Shown: positions 26,662 through 35,004 of the stretch, one piece after another
How the letters are laid out: the number at the start of each line of letters is the position of its first letter
How positions within the stretch are numbered: the first letter of the stretch is position 1
Notes under the pieces: generated by a model
What the model was told of the DNA's origin: nothing
What the model saw: only the letters and a program-made list of their open reading frames with translations
Database searches by the model: none
Assembly: GCF_002305875.1 (NCBI RefSeq)
Contig: NZ_CP022098.1
Location: 10,478,001-10,542,000 of the forward strand
Length of the DNA stretch: 64,000 bases
Direction of reading: 5' to 3'
From: Cystobacter fuscus
GTDB taxonomy: Bacteria; Myxococcota; Myxococcia; Myxococcales; Myxococcaceae
Made by a program: the position numbers and the translations under genes

Positions 26662-26742
26662 TGACCGCCATTGTCGCCATCCGGGCCCAGGTCACAAGCG
26701 CATCCTTTTGAGGCCAGCCACAAATGTGATTTGAGGCTCGCC

Positions 26743-27636
26743 ATGACCTTGCCGACGGACTGGCTCCCGGCCTTGGCGGCGTTCGAATCCGCTGCCCGCC
26801 ACCAGAACTTCGCCCACGCGGCGGAAGAGCTGCACCTGACCGCCAGCGCGGTCAGCCACCACGTGCGCAAGCTGGAAGCACAGCTCGGCGTCGCGCTGTT
26901 CCAGCGGCACGCGCGTGGCGTGTCGTTGACCGCCGAAGGTCGCCGGCTCGCCGATGCCGCCAGCAGCGCGCTGACCGACATGGACGTCGTCCTGCGCGGA
27001 CTGCGCGCCGCTCGCGACGAGCACGACCGCGTACGCATCACCACCCTGCACTCGCTGACCTACACCTGGCTGCTGCCGCGCCTGCCGCGGTTCACCGCCG
27101 CGCATCCGCACATCCGTCTCAACGTCGACACCGAAGTGGTGCTGACTCGCTTCGACGAAGGAGGCCCCGACCTCGGCATCCGCTATGGCCAGGGCCATTG
27201 GCCGGGATTGACCGCGCACCACCTGATGGACGACGCACTGTTCCCGGTGGCCTCACCCGCGTTGGCCGGTATCGAGGGCATCCACGCAGCGGCCGACATC
27301 GCGAAGCTGCCGCTGATCTCGGACCTCTCGCTCCAGGGCTGGCAGGACTGGTTCCGCGCCGCGGGCGTGCGCGGCGCCCGGCTCGATGAGCGTCATAGCT
27401 TCAGCGACACCACCGATGCGCTGATGGCCGCGGTGCATGGCCTGGGCGCAGTGCTCGCGCGCGAGCGGATCATCGCGCCCTACTTCGCCGATGGCCGCCT
27501 CGTGCAACTCCCCGGACCGGCCATGCCGACGCGCTTCGGCTACTACGTGGTGTATCCAGCACATCGACGGCTGCGGCCGGCGGCTCGCGCCTTCGTCGAT
27601 TGGCTGCTGGAGCAGCCGGGGCAGCCCGACAGGTAG
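26743..27636 (+). CDS. LysR-family transcriptional regulator (GcvA-like)
   Basis: The 297-residue protein has an N-terminal winged helix-turn-helix (LAAFESAARHQNFAHAAEEL, then LTASAVSHHVRKLEAQLGV) and a C-terminal effector domain. The TASAVSHHVRKLE form is typical of GcvA/AmpR-like members. It is divergent from the exporter and probably controls both genes through the shared palindrome. ATG at 26743 gives the normal family N-terminus. Confidence 0.93.
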   Translation: MTLPTDWLPALAAFESAARHQNFAHAAEELHLTASAVSHHVRKLEAQLGVALFQRHARGVSLTAEGRRLADAASSALTDMDVVLRGLRAARDEHDRVRITTLHSLTYTWLLPRLPRFTAAHPHIRLNVDTEVVLTRFDEGGPDLGIRYGQGHWPGLTAHHLMDDALFPVASPALAGIEGIHAAADIAKLPLISDLSLQGWQDWFRAAGVRGARLDERHSFSDTTDALMAAVHGLGAVLARERIIAPYFADGRLVQLPGPAMPTRFGYYVVYPAHRRLRPAARAFVDWLLEQPGQPDR

Positions 27637-27729
27637 CACCCACGCGTTGCTGACGCTCCTGGGCGCAGCGGGAGAGAGTCTGGGGATGGAGCGCTCTTCA
27701 GGTGGCTGACGATTTCGGCCTGCCGCCAG

Positions 27730-28491
27730 TCACGAGGAACGTGCTGGCGCCCAGATGGCGCCGTGGGCATCCGGCGCGTCCGAGGACGCTTCCGCCGTAT
27801 AGAAGTAGGCCGCGACCGCGGCTCGACCACGTCCCTGCGGACACTCCAGCGGGGATGGGTGGCCATGCCAGTGGTCATCGCCATGAGCCATCACCACCAG
27901 CCGATCGAGGAGCGGAGCGATTCGGGCCTCGCACCTGGAGAGTTCGGCATTCCACAGCTCGAGGTCGCCACCCCAGGCGGGTTCCCAATCGGGGTTCAGG
28001 TAGTAGAGGACGGTGAGCCGCCGCGAGAGCCCACGGTAGCGATCACGGTTGAAGTCCGCGTGAAGTGCCAGATGACCCCCACGAAGCGTGAGGTGCAGCC
28101 CGGCGCCCCGGAAATGCGGATCCGCGATGAGCCCCTGAACTCCGGTGAGTGTCTCCAGGAAGTCGAGGAACGACATGCTCGAGAACTCCGAGAGCAGGTG
28201 TCGCAGCGCGCCATGCACACCTTCGAACGCCTTGCGCTGAAGCTGTCCCAGGCGCGCCGCCTGTTCCTGGTAATCGCGTCGCATCCAGTTGGCCTCGGAT
28301 GCGCCCGGGAAGACCCCTGCCAGTCCGGACGCGAGTCGCGCTCCCAGGAAGCCATCGATGACGACGTGAGGATAGGGCCGTGCGGCGCCGTAGGTGTCAC
28401 GATGGGCCAGCGCGAGCGAACGGAGCGCCGTACGGGAAAGGAAGAAGCTCGGACCCAGCAAGGGGCCTTCTTCGAAGGTCGCGACGCTCAC
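27730..28491 (-). CDS. 2OG-Fe(II) oxygenase superfamily protein
   Basis: The roughly 253-residue protein has the HxD iron motif in LALHADFN (His144, Asp146), the strand VLYYLNPDWEPAWGGDLELW that precedes the distal site, a distal His in HWHGHPSPL and a basic residue in GRGRAAVAAYFYT for 2-oxoglutarate. The pattern fits prolyl-hydroxylase-like proteins that modify proteins or small molecules. The GTG at 28491 follows GGAGAGAGG by 6 bases; another GTG at 28602 would add 37 residues without family sequence. The substrate is unknown. Confidence 0.82.
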   Translation of the reverse strand: MSVATFEEGPLLGPSFFLSRTALRSLALAHRDTYGAARPYPHVVIDGFLGARLASGLAGVFPGASEANWMRRDYQEQAARLGQLQRKAFEGVHGALRHLLSEFSSMSFLDFLETLTGVQGLIADPHFRGAGLHLTLRGGHLALHADFNRDRYRGLSRRLTVLYYLNPDWEPAWGGDLELWNAELSRCEARIAPLLDRLVVMAHGDDHWHGHPSPLECPQGRGRAAVAAYFYTAEASSDAPDAHGAIWAPARSS

Positions 28492-28702
28492 TATGGGCCT
28501 CTCTCCGCTGAAGTTGCTGGCCTTCGATGATGCGCGCGCCGCGGATGTGGACGTGGGCTTGCGCACCGCCGGGTGGTTCTGGAACAGCCGCAGACTGAAC
28601 ACCTACGCGGACCAGGGCAACTTCCGTGAGGTCGCCTGACCAGCACCTCGGGCGTGCGCGCGGGAAAACCCCAGCCATCTCCGCGGTGGTCATCCCCCTG
28701 CC

Positions 28703-29485
28703 TCAGGGGTGAGGCTTGCAGTGGCCGAGGAAGCGGACCAGCTCCGTGTGGAACCACTGGGGCGAGTCCAGCATCAGGAAGTGACTCGCGTGCGGCAGCA
28801 CGGAGCGGGACAGCGTGGGCCGCTGGGCCACCAGCGTCTCCGGGCCGGTGGCCGCCACCAGCGCGTGGGTGGGTCCCGTGAAGCGCTCGAAGGCCTCGTC
28901 CGGGTTGTGGCTGTAGAGCGACGCCAGGTTTCCGGCGATGGCCTCCCGACGCGAGGTGCGTAGCGTCTTCATCACCAGCCCGCGCGTCGTCTCCTTCGCA
29001 TTGAGGAGCAGCGGCGTGAGCCAGTGCTCGTGGAAGGCGCCATACTTCGCTCCGCTGAAGTTCTCGAGCCAGGCGTCCGCGTCTGCCTTCGAGACCCGGC
29101 GCAGATCTCCCGCCGCCTCGACGTAGAGGAGCCCGGCGAGCCGCTCGGGGTAGTACGCGGAGAAGGCGCCGGCCACCGCGGCGCCGAAGCCGTGGCCCAC
29201 CAGGACGAACTTCTGGGGGAGGAGCGCGTCGGAGACAGCGGCGACATCCTCCACCGCCGCTTCCACGCCAAAGGGGCCATGGGCGCCGCCGCTCTCGCCC
29301 AGCCCGCGCAGGTCGAAAGAGACGCTGCGGGTCGCCAGACCGTGCTGCGTCTGCGCCCAGTGCGTCCGGTCGGCGGCGAGGTCATGCACGAAGAGGATGG
29401 GAATGCCGCCGTCTCCTTCGGTTGTCGCCATCAATCGTCCCACCGGTCCGGGGACGGTCACCATCGTCGGATCCTTGTGCTTCAT
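28703..29485 (-). CDS. Alpha/beta hydrolase fold protein lacking the nucleophilic serine
   Basis: The 260-residue protein has the fold signatures: LFVHDLAAD oxyanion strand, FDLRGLGESGG and a C-terminal HASHFLMLDSP histidine. The nucleophile elbow reads VGHGFGAA, so Gly99 (GGC) stands where GxSxG needs Ser. The usual acid position also lacks an Asp (AATGPET). It is therefore probably not a serine hydrolase; it may be inactive, a ligand-binding relative, or a cofactor-free enzyme of the fold. It lies 211 bases upstream of the oxygenase gene. Confidence 0.85.
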   Translation of the reverse strand: MKHKDPTMVTVPGPVGRLMATTEGDGGIPILFVHDLAADRTHWAQTQHGLATRSVSFDLRGLGESGGAHGPFGVEAAVEDVAAVSDALLPQKFVLVGHGFGAAVAGAFSAYYPERLAGLLYVEAAGDLRRVSKADADAWLENFSGAKYGAFHEHWLTPLLLNAKETTRGLVMKTLRTSRREAIAGNLASLYSHNPDEAFERFTGPTHALVAATGPETLVAQRPTLSRSVLPHASHFLMLDSPQWFHTELVRFLGHCKPHP

Positions 29486-29837
29486 TGGCTCTGCTCCCGG
29501 CCCCCGTACGGGCGCCCGTCCGCCCCTCCGCGCTGTCCGCAGCGCCAGGGCCTTCCTCCGAGTCTGCGCTACTTCCAGGGACGGCAGGGAGCGGCCCGGT
29601 TCCTGGCGTCCAGCAAACGTTCAGTGGCGTGGAAAGCTCCCGTCGGCCCAGACGCTAACGCTCGTGGCGCCCGCGCCCGGGGCCCCCGAGAGGCCTCTGG
29701 CCGAGCGCGAGGATGCAAGGCCTGATGGCGCCCCCAGGAGACTGGATCCGCGCCGAGCAGGTGGCATCCACATCCATCTGGCTCTGCGCCCGCTTCGGTC
29801 GCCCCGTTGCAGGCGATCATCGTCGCGGGCGAGCGCC
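29486..29837. other. Intergenic stretch, no gene seen
   Basis: This 352-bp gap holds only open frames without family character. It lies upstream of the hydrolase gene and probably contains its promoter, but no motif is clear. Confidence 0.45.
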
Positions 29838-30119
29838 TCACTCGTAGAAGAGCTGTGCCTTGCATTTGGAGCAGTTGGCGATCTTGTCGTTGGTACGACA
29901 GACCCCCTTGCGCCAGATGCCGCGATTGCCGCAGAAGATGCACCGGTGTTCACCCTCGGCGTCGTTTGAGTGCGGGATTGAGTAGTAGTTCGATGCGCTC
30001 ACGCGCATCGAGAGCACGATCACGATGAGGGTGCTCACGCCGCCGAAGAAAGCGGCCTCGCCCCCAAAGATGGCGGTAGCGACCGCGGTGATCCCCGCCC
30101 CGAATGTGAAGATCAACAT
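29838..30119 (-). CDS. Small membrane protein with C-terminal zinc ribbon
   Basis: The 93-residue protein has hydrophobic segments at about 1-20 and 25-40 and a C-terminal domain with Cys60, Cys63, Cys74, Cys83 and Cys86 (CIFCGNRGIWRKGVC, then ANCSKC). Two CxxC pairs suggest a zinc ribbon in the cytoplasm. No family name is recognised. The ribosome site is weak (AGGG), but the Cys pattern makes a real gene likely. Confidence 0.6.
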   Translation of the reverse strand: MLIFTFGAGITAVATAIFGGEAAFFGGVSTLIVIVLSMRVSASNYYSIPHSNDAEGEHRCIFCGNRGIWRKGVCRTNDKIANCSKCKAQLFYE

Positions 30120-30367
30120 GGCCCTGTTGCGTTTGCTGGCATTGAGCGCATCCCATGCGTCAATGGATTCCTGTGAGGGTAGTCTTCGCCTTGAAGGCTG
30201 GCAGCTTCCGGCGGTTTCCGGCGCCTACCGCCTTTTGCAGCCCGGAAGTTACGGCCGCGGATTGACTCGAATAGAAGACGTCTACGATTACCTCCCGAAC
30301 GGATGCAAACCAACGGTCGTGGCGCCTACCACAGCGCACGACAGCGAATGATAGTCAGGAGACAGTG

Positions 30368-30865
30368 ATGATTTTCCACATCTCGATCGCAGCCAAGGAT
30401 CCCAAGCGCGTGGCGAGCGTGATTGCGGAGTTGTGGCGGGGCGAATCGATAGAATTCCTGCCTGCCGGCAACGGCTCCTGGATTGCCTTGGCCCCAGATG
30501 AGAGGAATACGGCCATCGAAGTCTATCCCCTCGGCAATCTGCTCAGCTTCAAAACACCCAGCAGCGTGACCGCCGATCCGAATTCCGCCGGGGCAGGGCT
30601 TAGCGCAACCCATGTGGCGCTTGCCACGCACATGTCATCGGATGAGGTATTTGCCATCGGTGCGCGGGAAGGATGGTTCACCCGGCCCATGTATCGGAAG
30701 ATGGGTTTTAGAGTCATCGAGCTCTGGGTGGAAGACCGCGTGGTGCTCGAGGTCCTGCCCCCGGATATGCAGGCAGAGTATCTCGAAACCACCAAAATTC
30801 CCCGCTGGCACGAAGCGATGGACCGACACAAGGCTTCGCAAGCCCAGGTCGCTGAAGTGAAATAG
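30368..30865 (+). CDS. Hypothetical VOC-like protein
   Basis: The 165-residue protein begins IFHISIAAKDPKRVASVIAEL and contains THVALATHMSSDEVFAIGAREGW, reminiscent of the paired beta-alpha-beta modules of the vicinal oxygen chelate (glyoxalase/dioxygenase) superfamily. Candidate metal ligands are present (His4, a His in the second half and Glu126-type residues), but the assignment is tentative. ATG at 30368 follows AGGAGA by 6 bases. It stands alone, divergent from the zinc-ribbon gene. Confidence 0.65.
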   Translation: MIFHISIAAKDPKRVASVIAELWRGESIEFLPAGNGSWIALAPDERNTAIEVYPLGNLLSFKTPSSVTADPNSAGAGLSATHVALATHMSSDEVFAIGAREGWFTRPMYRKMGFRVIELWVEDRVVLEVLPPDMQAEYLETTKIPRWHEAMDRHKASQAQVAEVK

Positions 30866-31094
30866 ATAGTGAGCACTGTGGTGGAACGGTTACCGTCGGT
30901 GGGCTCCAGGAGGATGGAGACCCACACGCCGGAAAAGCTGGCCCGAAAAAATGAAGTCAAGTTGAGAGAAAAATCCAGTATTGTTCGACTACTGGGAGTA
31001 CCCTGTCGATTCCGATGACCCGAATCCAGCCGCAAGAGTCTCTGTAGGTGCGAGGACAAACTCCAACCTCCGCCCATCAATCAAGGAAGGACTC

Positions 31095-32117
31095 ATGCTC
31101 CATTCCAAACGTTCAAAGCTGTTCCTTCGTGCCACGTGCTCGGCTCTGTTGCTCACGGGCGCATGCACGCCGGTGAGCAATTCGCCTGACGAGCAGGACG
31201 ACGTCACAGGGGCCGCCTCGAGTCCGTTGCTCATCTCTGGAGTGAGCTTCAAGACGGTGCTCGGCAATCGATACGTGGGCGCTCGAAACAACGGCGGCAG
31301 CGATGTGATCGCGACGGCGACGGCCGCGCAAGCGTGGGAGAAGTTCACGATCGACGACATCAACGGCGGGGCCCTCGAGAGTGGAGACTCGATCTTCATC
31401 ACCGCGGGCACCGGGCAGTACTTTCAGGCCGCGAACGGCGGCGGCTCGACGCTGAACGCCGCCAGTTGGAACCGCCAGGGCTGGGAGACGTTCCGCATCG
31501 TCAAGCAGAGTGGGAGCGGCCCGATCGCCAACGGCGACATCGTCGGCCTGCAGGCGGTAACGACTGGCCATTGGGTGTCGGCGGAGAACGGCGGCGGCAG
31601 CACGGTGTTCGCGTATGGCGCCGCGCTCGGCTCGTGGGAGCAGTTGACGATCTCTGGCTTGTCCGGAGGCACGACGCCGCCTCCTTCCGGCACGGGCTGT
31701 GACGCTCCCGGCCTCGTCTGGAAGACCGCCAACAAGACCAACTACACGTCGTACCCGGATCCGGGCAGCGAGGAGTGCACCAAGTACAACGGCTGCACGT
31801 GGGCAGGGCAGTTCGCGGCGTGCTCGGGGAAGAAGTCGGAGGCGTGGGTGGCGGCGCACAACATCGCCGCGGTGTTCCCCAACATGAACGCGCTCAAGCT
31901 CCATGACATCTGCTTGAAGTCCGGCACGAAGACCATGGTGGTCACCGTGCTCGACACGTGCGCCGACTCGGACTGCAGTGGTTGCTGCACCCAGAACAAG
32001 GGGGACGCCGACGCGCTGATCGACCTCGAGAGCTATACCAACGCGCGCTGGGGCCTCCCCGACGGCAGGATCCAATGGGCGGACCTCGGTCCGACAAAGG
32101 GTAGCGGCTGCGACTGA
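31095..32117 (+). CDS. Lipoprotein with beta-trefoil (fascin-like) and expansin-like domains
   Basis: The 340-residue protein has a signal ending LLTGAC, then a beta-trefoil made of repeats such as NRYVGARNNGGSDV, GQYFQAANGGGSTL and GHWVSAENGGGSTV (about 50-200), as in fascin-like carbohydrate-binding domains. A Pro/Ser linker leads to a Cys-rich C-terminal domain with VTVLDTCADSDCSGC and a terminal RIQWADLG, resembling a double-psi beta-barrel of expansin/RlpA type. It may bind and loosen cell-wall polysaccharide. RBS AAGGAAGG supports the ATG at 31095. Confidence 0.8.
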   Translation: MLHSKRSKLFLRATCSALLLTGACTPVSNSPDEQDDVTGAASSPLLISGVSFKTVLGNRYVGARNNGGSDVIATATAAQAWEKFTIDDINGGALESGDSIFITAGTGQYFQAANGGGSTLNAASWNRQGWETFRIVKQSGSGPIANGDIVGLQAVTTGHWVSAENGGGSTVFAYGAALGSWEQLTISGLSGGTTPPPSGTGCDAPGLVWKTANKTNYTSYPDPGSEECTKYNGCTWAGQFAACSGKKSEAWVAAHNIAAVFPNMNALKLHDICLKSGTKTMVVTVLDTCADSDCSGCCTQNKGDADALIDLESYTNARWGLPDGRIQWADLGPTKGSGCD

Positions 32118-32220
32118 GTCCCACTCGGGTTGAAGTTGCTGGTCACCGAGCACCCGGCCTCCACTCGCGTGCCTCTGACGTGGAGGCGGCAGGAATCGAA
32201 GCCGCCGCTTCCTCATTCAG

Positions 32221-32252
32221 GAGCCCAGCAATCTCAACGGGTTGCTGGGCTC
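32221..32252. terminator. Bidirectional stem-loop terminator
   Basis: GAGCCCAGCAA and TTGCTGGGCTC form a perfect 11-bp stem with a 10-base loop, followed by TTGTC. It lies between the convergent expansin-like and PLD genes. Confidence 0.8.
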
Positions 32253-32264
32253 TTGTCGCTTCGA

Positions 32265-33182
32265 CTAGGGCTGGTGCTCAGCAATGATCCGGTCGACGTC
32301 CCCTATGCCGTGATGCAAGCGGCTGGGGATCACCTTGCGGTAATACATGTCGCGCCATTTGATGCGGACGGAGAACCGTTGTTCAACACCCCATTCGATG
32401 TGCTCATTGAAGTTATCGGGCACTACCCAGCCGACGGCGTGAATCGATAGCGAGCGGTGTCCGAGAAAGTACGCCTGAATCCGTTCGATGCGCTGGCGCT
32501 CGCGGCGAAACGCCGCCATGACGGATTCTTTGTCCAGATCGTTGCACTCGTATTCGTGCTCGTCGTCCAAGCCTAGTTGCGCCCGCACGAACTGCTCATA
32601 TTGTTCGCCAACATGATGAGCGTGGTGTTTGGCGACACAAACCGACCAGATGTCCACTTTCGACTCATTGTAAAGGCCGCTCTCGTTTCCAAATATGCCG
32701 AGGTTGAACTGGAGCGAGCGACAAGACGGGCAGCGCTGAAGTTTGTCCGCGGACTTGTTTTCATAGAATGAGATCAGGTCGTAGAACTCGTGCAGGAATG
32801 ACTTCGCCAACAGGAAATCTCCTTTGGCGACCACAATGTTTTCAAAGCTCAAGGGCGCCTTCTTCGACCAGTTATAGCTGCCGGTCAGTACCGTTTCTTC
32901 ATCGATCACGCAGAATTTATTATGCATGAGCGCAGTGCTGATGCGCGATCTGATCGCATATCGTTTGATTCCCGGCGGCAAGTGCATCGCGGTCCCGTCA
33001 TTAACGGGGTCGTCGTTGCAGATCAGTTCTATCTGAACACCCTTGTCGAGCAGGCGCTGAAATACCGGGCCAAAGACCTGGCCGTTAATCCATGCGACGC
33101 AGATACGAACTGATTGGTTGGCATCCAGCAAAAGGCGCTTGATCTCGGACTCGATCTCCTCAAATTGCGCATAAACGTTCAT
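32265..33182 (-). CDS. Single-HKD phospholipase-D-like protein with Cys/His cluster
   Basis: The 305-residue protein has one HKD motif, MHNKFCVIDEETVLTGSYNW (His87, Lys89, Asp94), as in Nuc/mitoPLD-type nucleases that work as dimers. After the catalytic domain there is a CPSC pair (151, 154), Cys182 and a His run at 185-190 that could bind zinc. The C-terminal third has no recognised fold. Codon use is poorer in GC than in flanking core genes. DNA or RNA cleavage, possibly in defence, is inferred from the motif only. Confidence 0.8.
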   Translation of the reverse strand: MNVYAQFEEIESEIKRLLLDANQSVRICVAWINGQVFGPVFQRLLDKGVQIELICNDDPVNDGTAMHLPPGIKRYAIRSRISTALMHNKFCVIDEETVLTGSYNWSKKAPLSFENIVVAKGDFLLAKSFLHEFYDLISFYENKSADKLQRCPSCRSLQFNLGIFGNESGLYNESKVDIWSVCVAKHHAHHVGEQYEQFVRAQLGLDDEHEYECNDLDKESVMAAFRRERQRIERIQAYFLGHRSLSIHAVGWVVPDNFNEHIEWGVEQRFSVRIKWRDMYYRKVIPSRLHHGIGDVDRIIAEHQP

Positions 33183-33301
33183 GAGGTCACCTGAAAAGTG
33201 TCTTTACATGCCCGGCGGACCGGACCACATCCACGGTGAGCCAATGAGGTGCCGCGCTTCTTCAGATCGGGAGCGCGGCGCCCCCTGCGAGTCAAGGCAC
33301 G

Positions 33302-33760
33302 CTACTGCCCCAACTCCCTCTTGATGCGCTCCATTACTGGGTTGGGACGTCCCATGAAGGCATCAAGCAGACGTTTTTCGACACCGTGCGGTTCCCAAAC
33401 GGTCGCTGGCTCGAGCCCAATACATTCTTGGGGGGACGCCTCTCTCTCGTTGCCAAGGCTGTCGAAAATCCAACAGCGCCGGAGTGGGCCCACCTCCATG
33501 TGGAATCGGACAACGGGTTGCGTCAGGTGTTCCTCAATCTCTCTCCATCCAATGAGCGCCCATGACTTCGGGTAGGGATACTTGACCAGGATCCTGAAAA
33601 GGATGGGCTTGGATGCGATCCCATCCAGGTCTGCGTCTGGCTCGGCAGTCCTGTGATTGTAGAAGGCATCGAAATGCCATTCGAGAACCCTTCCATAGCC
33701 GAAGGAGCCGTCTGGGAGGGGAATTCTCCAAAATGAGCCTGGTTTATGCGTTGGCAGCAT
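33302..33760 (-). CDS. Imm26-family immunity protein (SitI-like)
   Basis: The 152-residue protein starts PGSFWRIPLPDGSFGYGRVL, the signature of Imm26 immunity proteins found beside polymorphic toxins. It begins 3 bases after the toxin stop, with TAGGAC as ribosome site, so the pair is cotranscribed. It should neutralise the cognate C-terminal toxin domain in the cytoplasm, as SitI does for SitA in Myxococcus. Confidence 0.83.
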   Translation of the reverse strand: MLPTHKPGSFWRIPLPDGSFGYGRVLEWHFDAFYNHRTAEPDADLDGIASKPILFRILVKYPYPKSWALIGWREIEEHLTQPVVRFHMEVGPLRRCWIFDSLGNEREASPQECIGLEPATVWEPHGVEKRLLDAFMGRPNPVMERIKRELGQ

Positions 33761-33763
33761 GTC

Positions 33764-34883
33764 CTAGTATCCTGTGTAATGGTGAAGCTCGCCCCAGCGA
33801 ATCGTGGCAGCATCGTGAAACCGTCTGCCCCGCGGGTTGTCTTTTGCCACGGCGCGCACGACGTTCTCGGTTCGATGGGGCTTGCCCGTGTCGGACTGGG
33901 CGCCTCCGCTGAAGTCTATCAGTTGCTGCTCTCTTCCGCGAGTCCGCCAATATGCTGGGTCATCATACCTTTGCGCGTAGTCGATGGCAGCCCCGATGTC
34001 GAACACATCAAGCCGTGCATCATCGAATGAAGCACTCCTCGGCTCTTTGTTCTCGTCAACGTGATGAGTCATGTCTCGGAACCGAACGGCCAACTCCGCC
34101 TGGAGTCTGAGTGGCAGACCGAGATCAACGACCATGCTGGTCCGCCCAGAGTAGTAAAGGTTGGTTGCCTCATTGAGCTTCCTGTAGGTTGCATAGAGAC
34201 GACCGCGTTTCTTTTTGCTTTCTCTGGCGGACTCCGCATCTGGCCGTCCACTGGGAAGAGCGTGGGGCGAAGACACCGGCTCGAGTTGGGGCGTGGGCGC
34301 GCTTGTCTCTACTGACACCGTGCCATCAGGCGCCTGGTGAATGATGACCTCCATCTCGAGGGTGGCCGGATGCGCAGAGCCCTTTGGGGGATACCGGCCT
34401 TGAACCCATAGAAACATCTCCGAAGTGTGTGCCGTAGAACTTGTCCGCGATGTCGATGGGGGTCTGCTCACCGTCCACGACCGCTTTGACGGTGAAGCAA
34501 AGCAGCAGAACACTGCCCGCGGCCGCGACGACCGCGCCGCCCGTCACCAGGGCTTCTCCTGCCGCAGCGCCAGTGCCTGCTCCTGCTGCGGTCGTGCCGC
34601 CTTGCGGCACCGGGCGGAGCATACCGCAGGGTACCCCATCTCCTACACCTCCGCCGGGAAGCCCTCGCAGCGATGGTGGGGAAGGGGGAAGTGGAGCTGT
34701 CGGCGAGCTCGCCCTCGGCGCAGGCACGGCGGCAGATGCTCCACCTCGTTCTGCCTGCGCAAAGCCGCTGCTCGGGACGTAGACGCAGTACCTTGTCTGT
34801 CCAGTGGCAGGGAGAATGCTCCGGGGGGCGCTACTACACCCCACGAGCAACATGCATGTCAGCAGAGCCACCCCTCTTGGCAT
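33764..34883 (-). pseudogene. SitA-like lipoprotein toxin with GIY-YIG-like domain, frameshifted
   Basis: The 5' part (from ATG 34883, GGAGG 6 bases before) encodes a lipoprotein signal ending LVGC (Cys16), a SitA-like PATGQTRYCVYVP segment, a Pro-rich linker and a hydrophobic Ala-rich segment. In that frame it stops at 34326. Near 34409 one extra base would restore the other frame (GDVS joined to WVQGRYPP), which runs to 33764 and ends in a domain with GRLYATY, YYSGRTS, AVRFRDMTHH and RGREQQLID. These resemble GIY-YIG nuclease motifs (Tyr, Arg, Glu). SitA toxins are exchanged between kin cells through the outer membrane. Either a degenerate toxin, a sequence error or two overlapping genes. 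Confidence 0.7.
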
Positions 34884-35004
34884 TCAGCGCCTCCAAGCCT
34901 GGGCTCCGCTCGCGAGGCGTCCCACGCGGGATTACAGGGAGGCTGTGCGGCCGAGTCAACCAAGGGAAGCGACGGGAAGCGAACCCGCCGCCTCGTGCCC
35001 CGGG

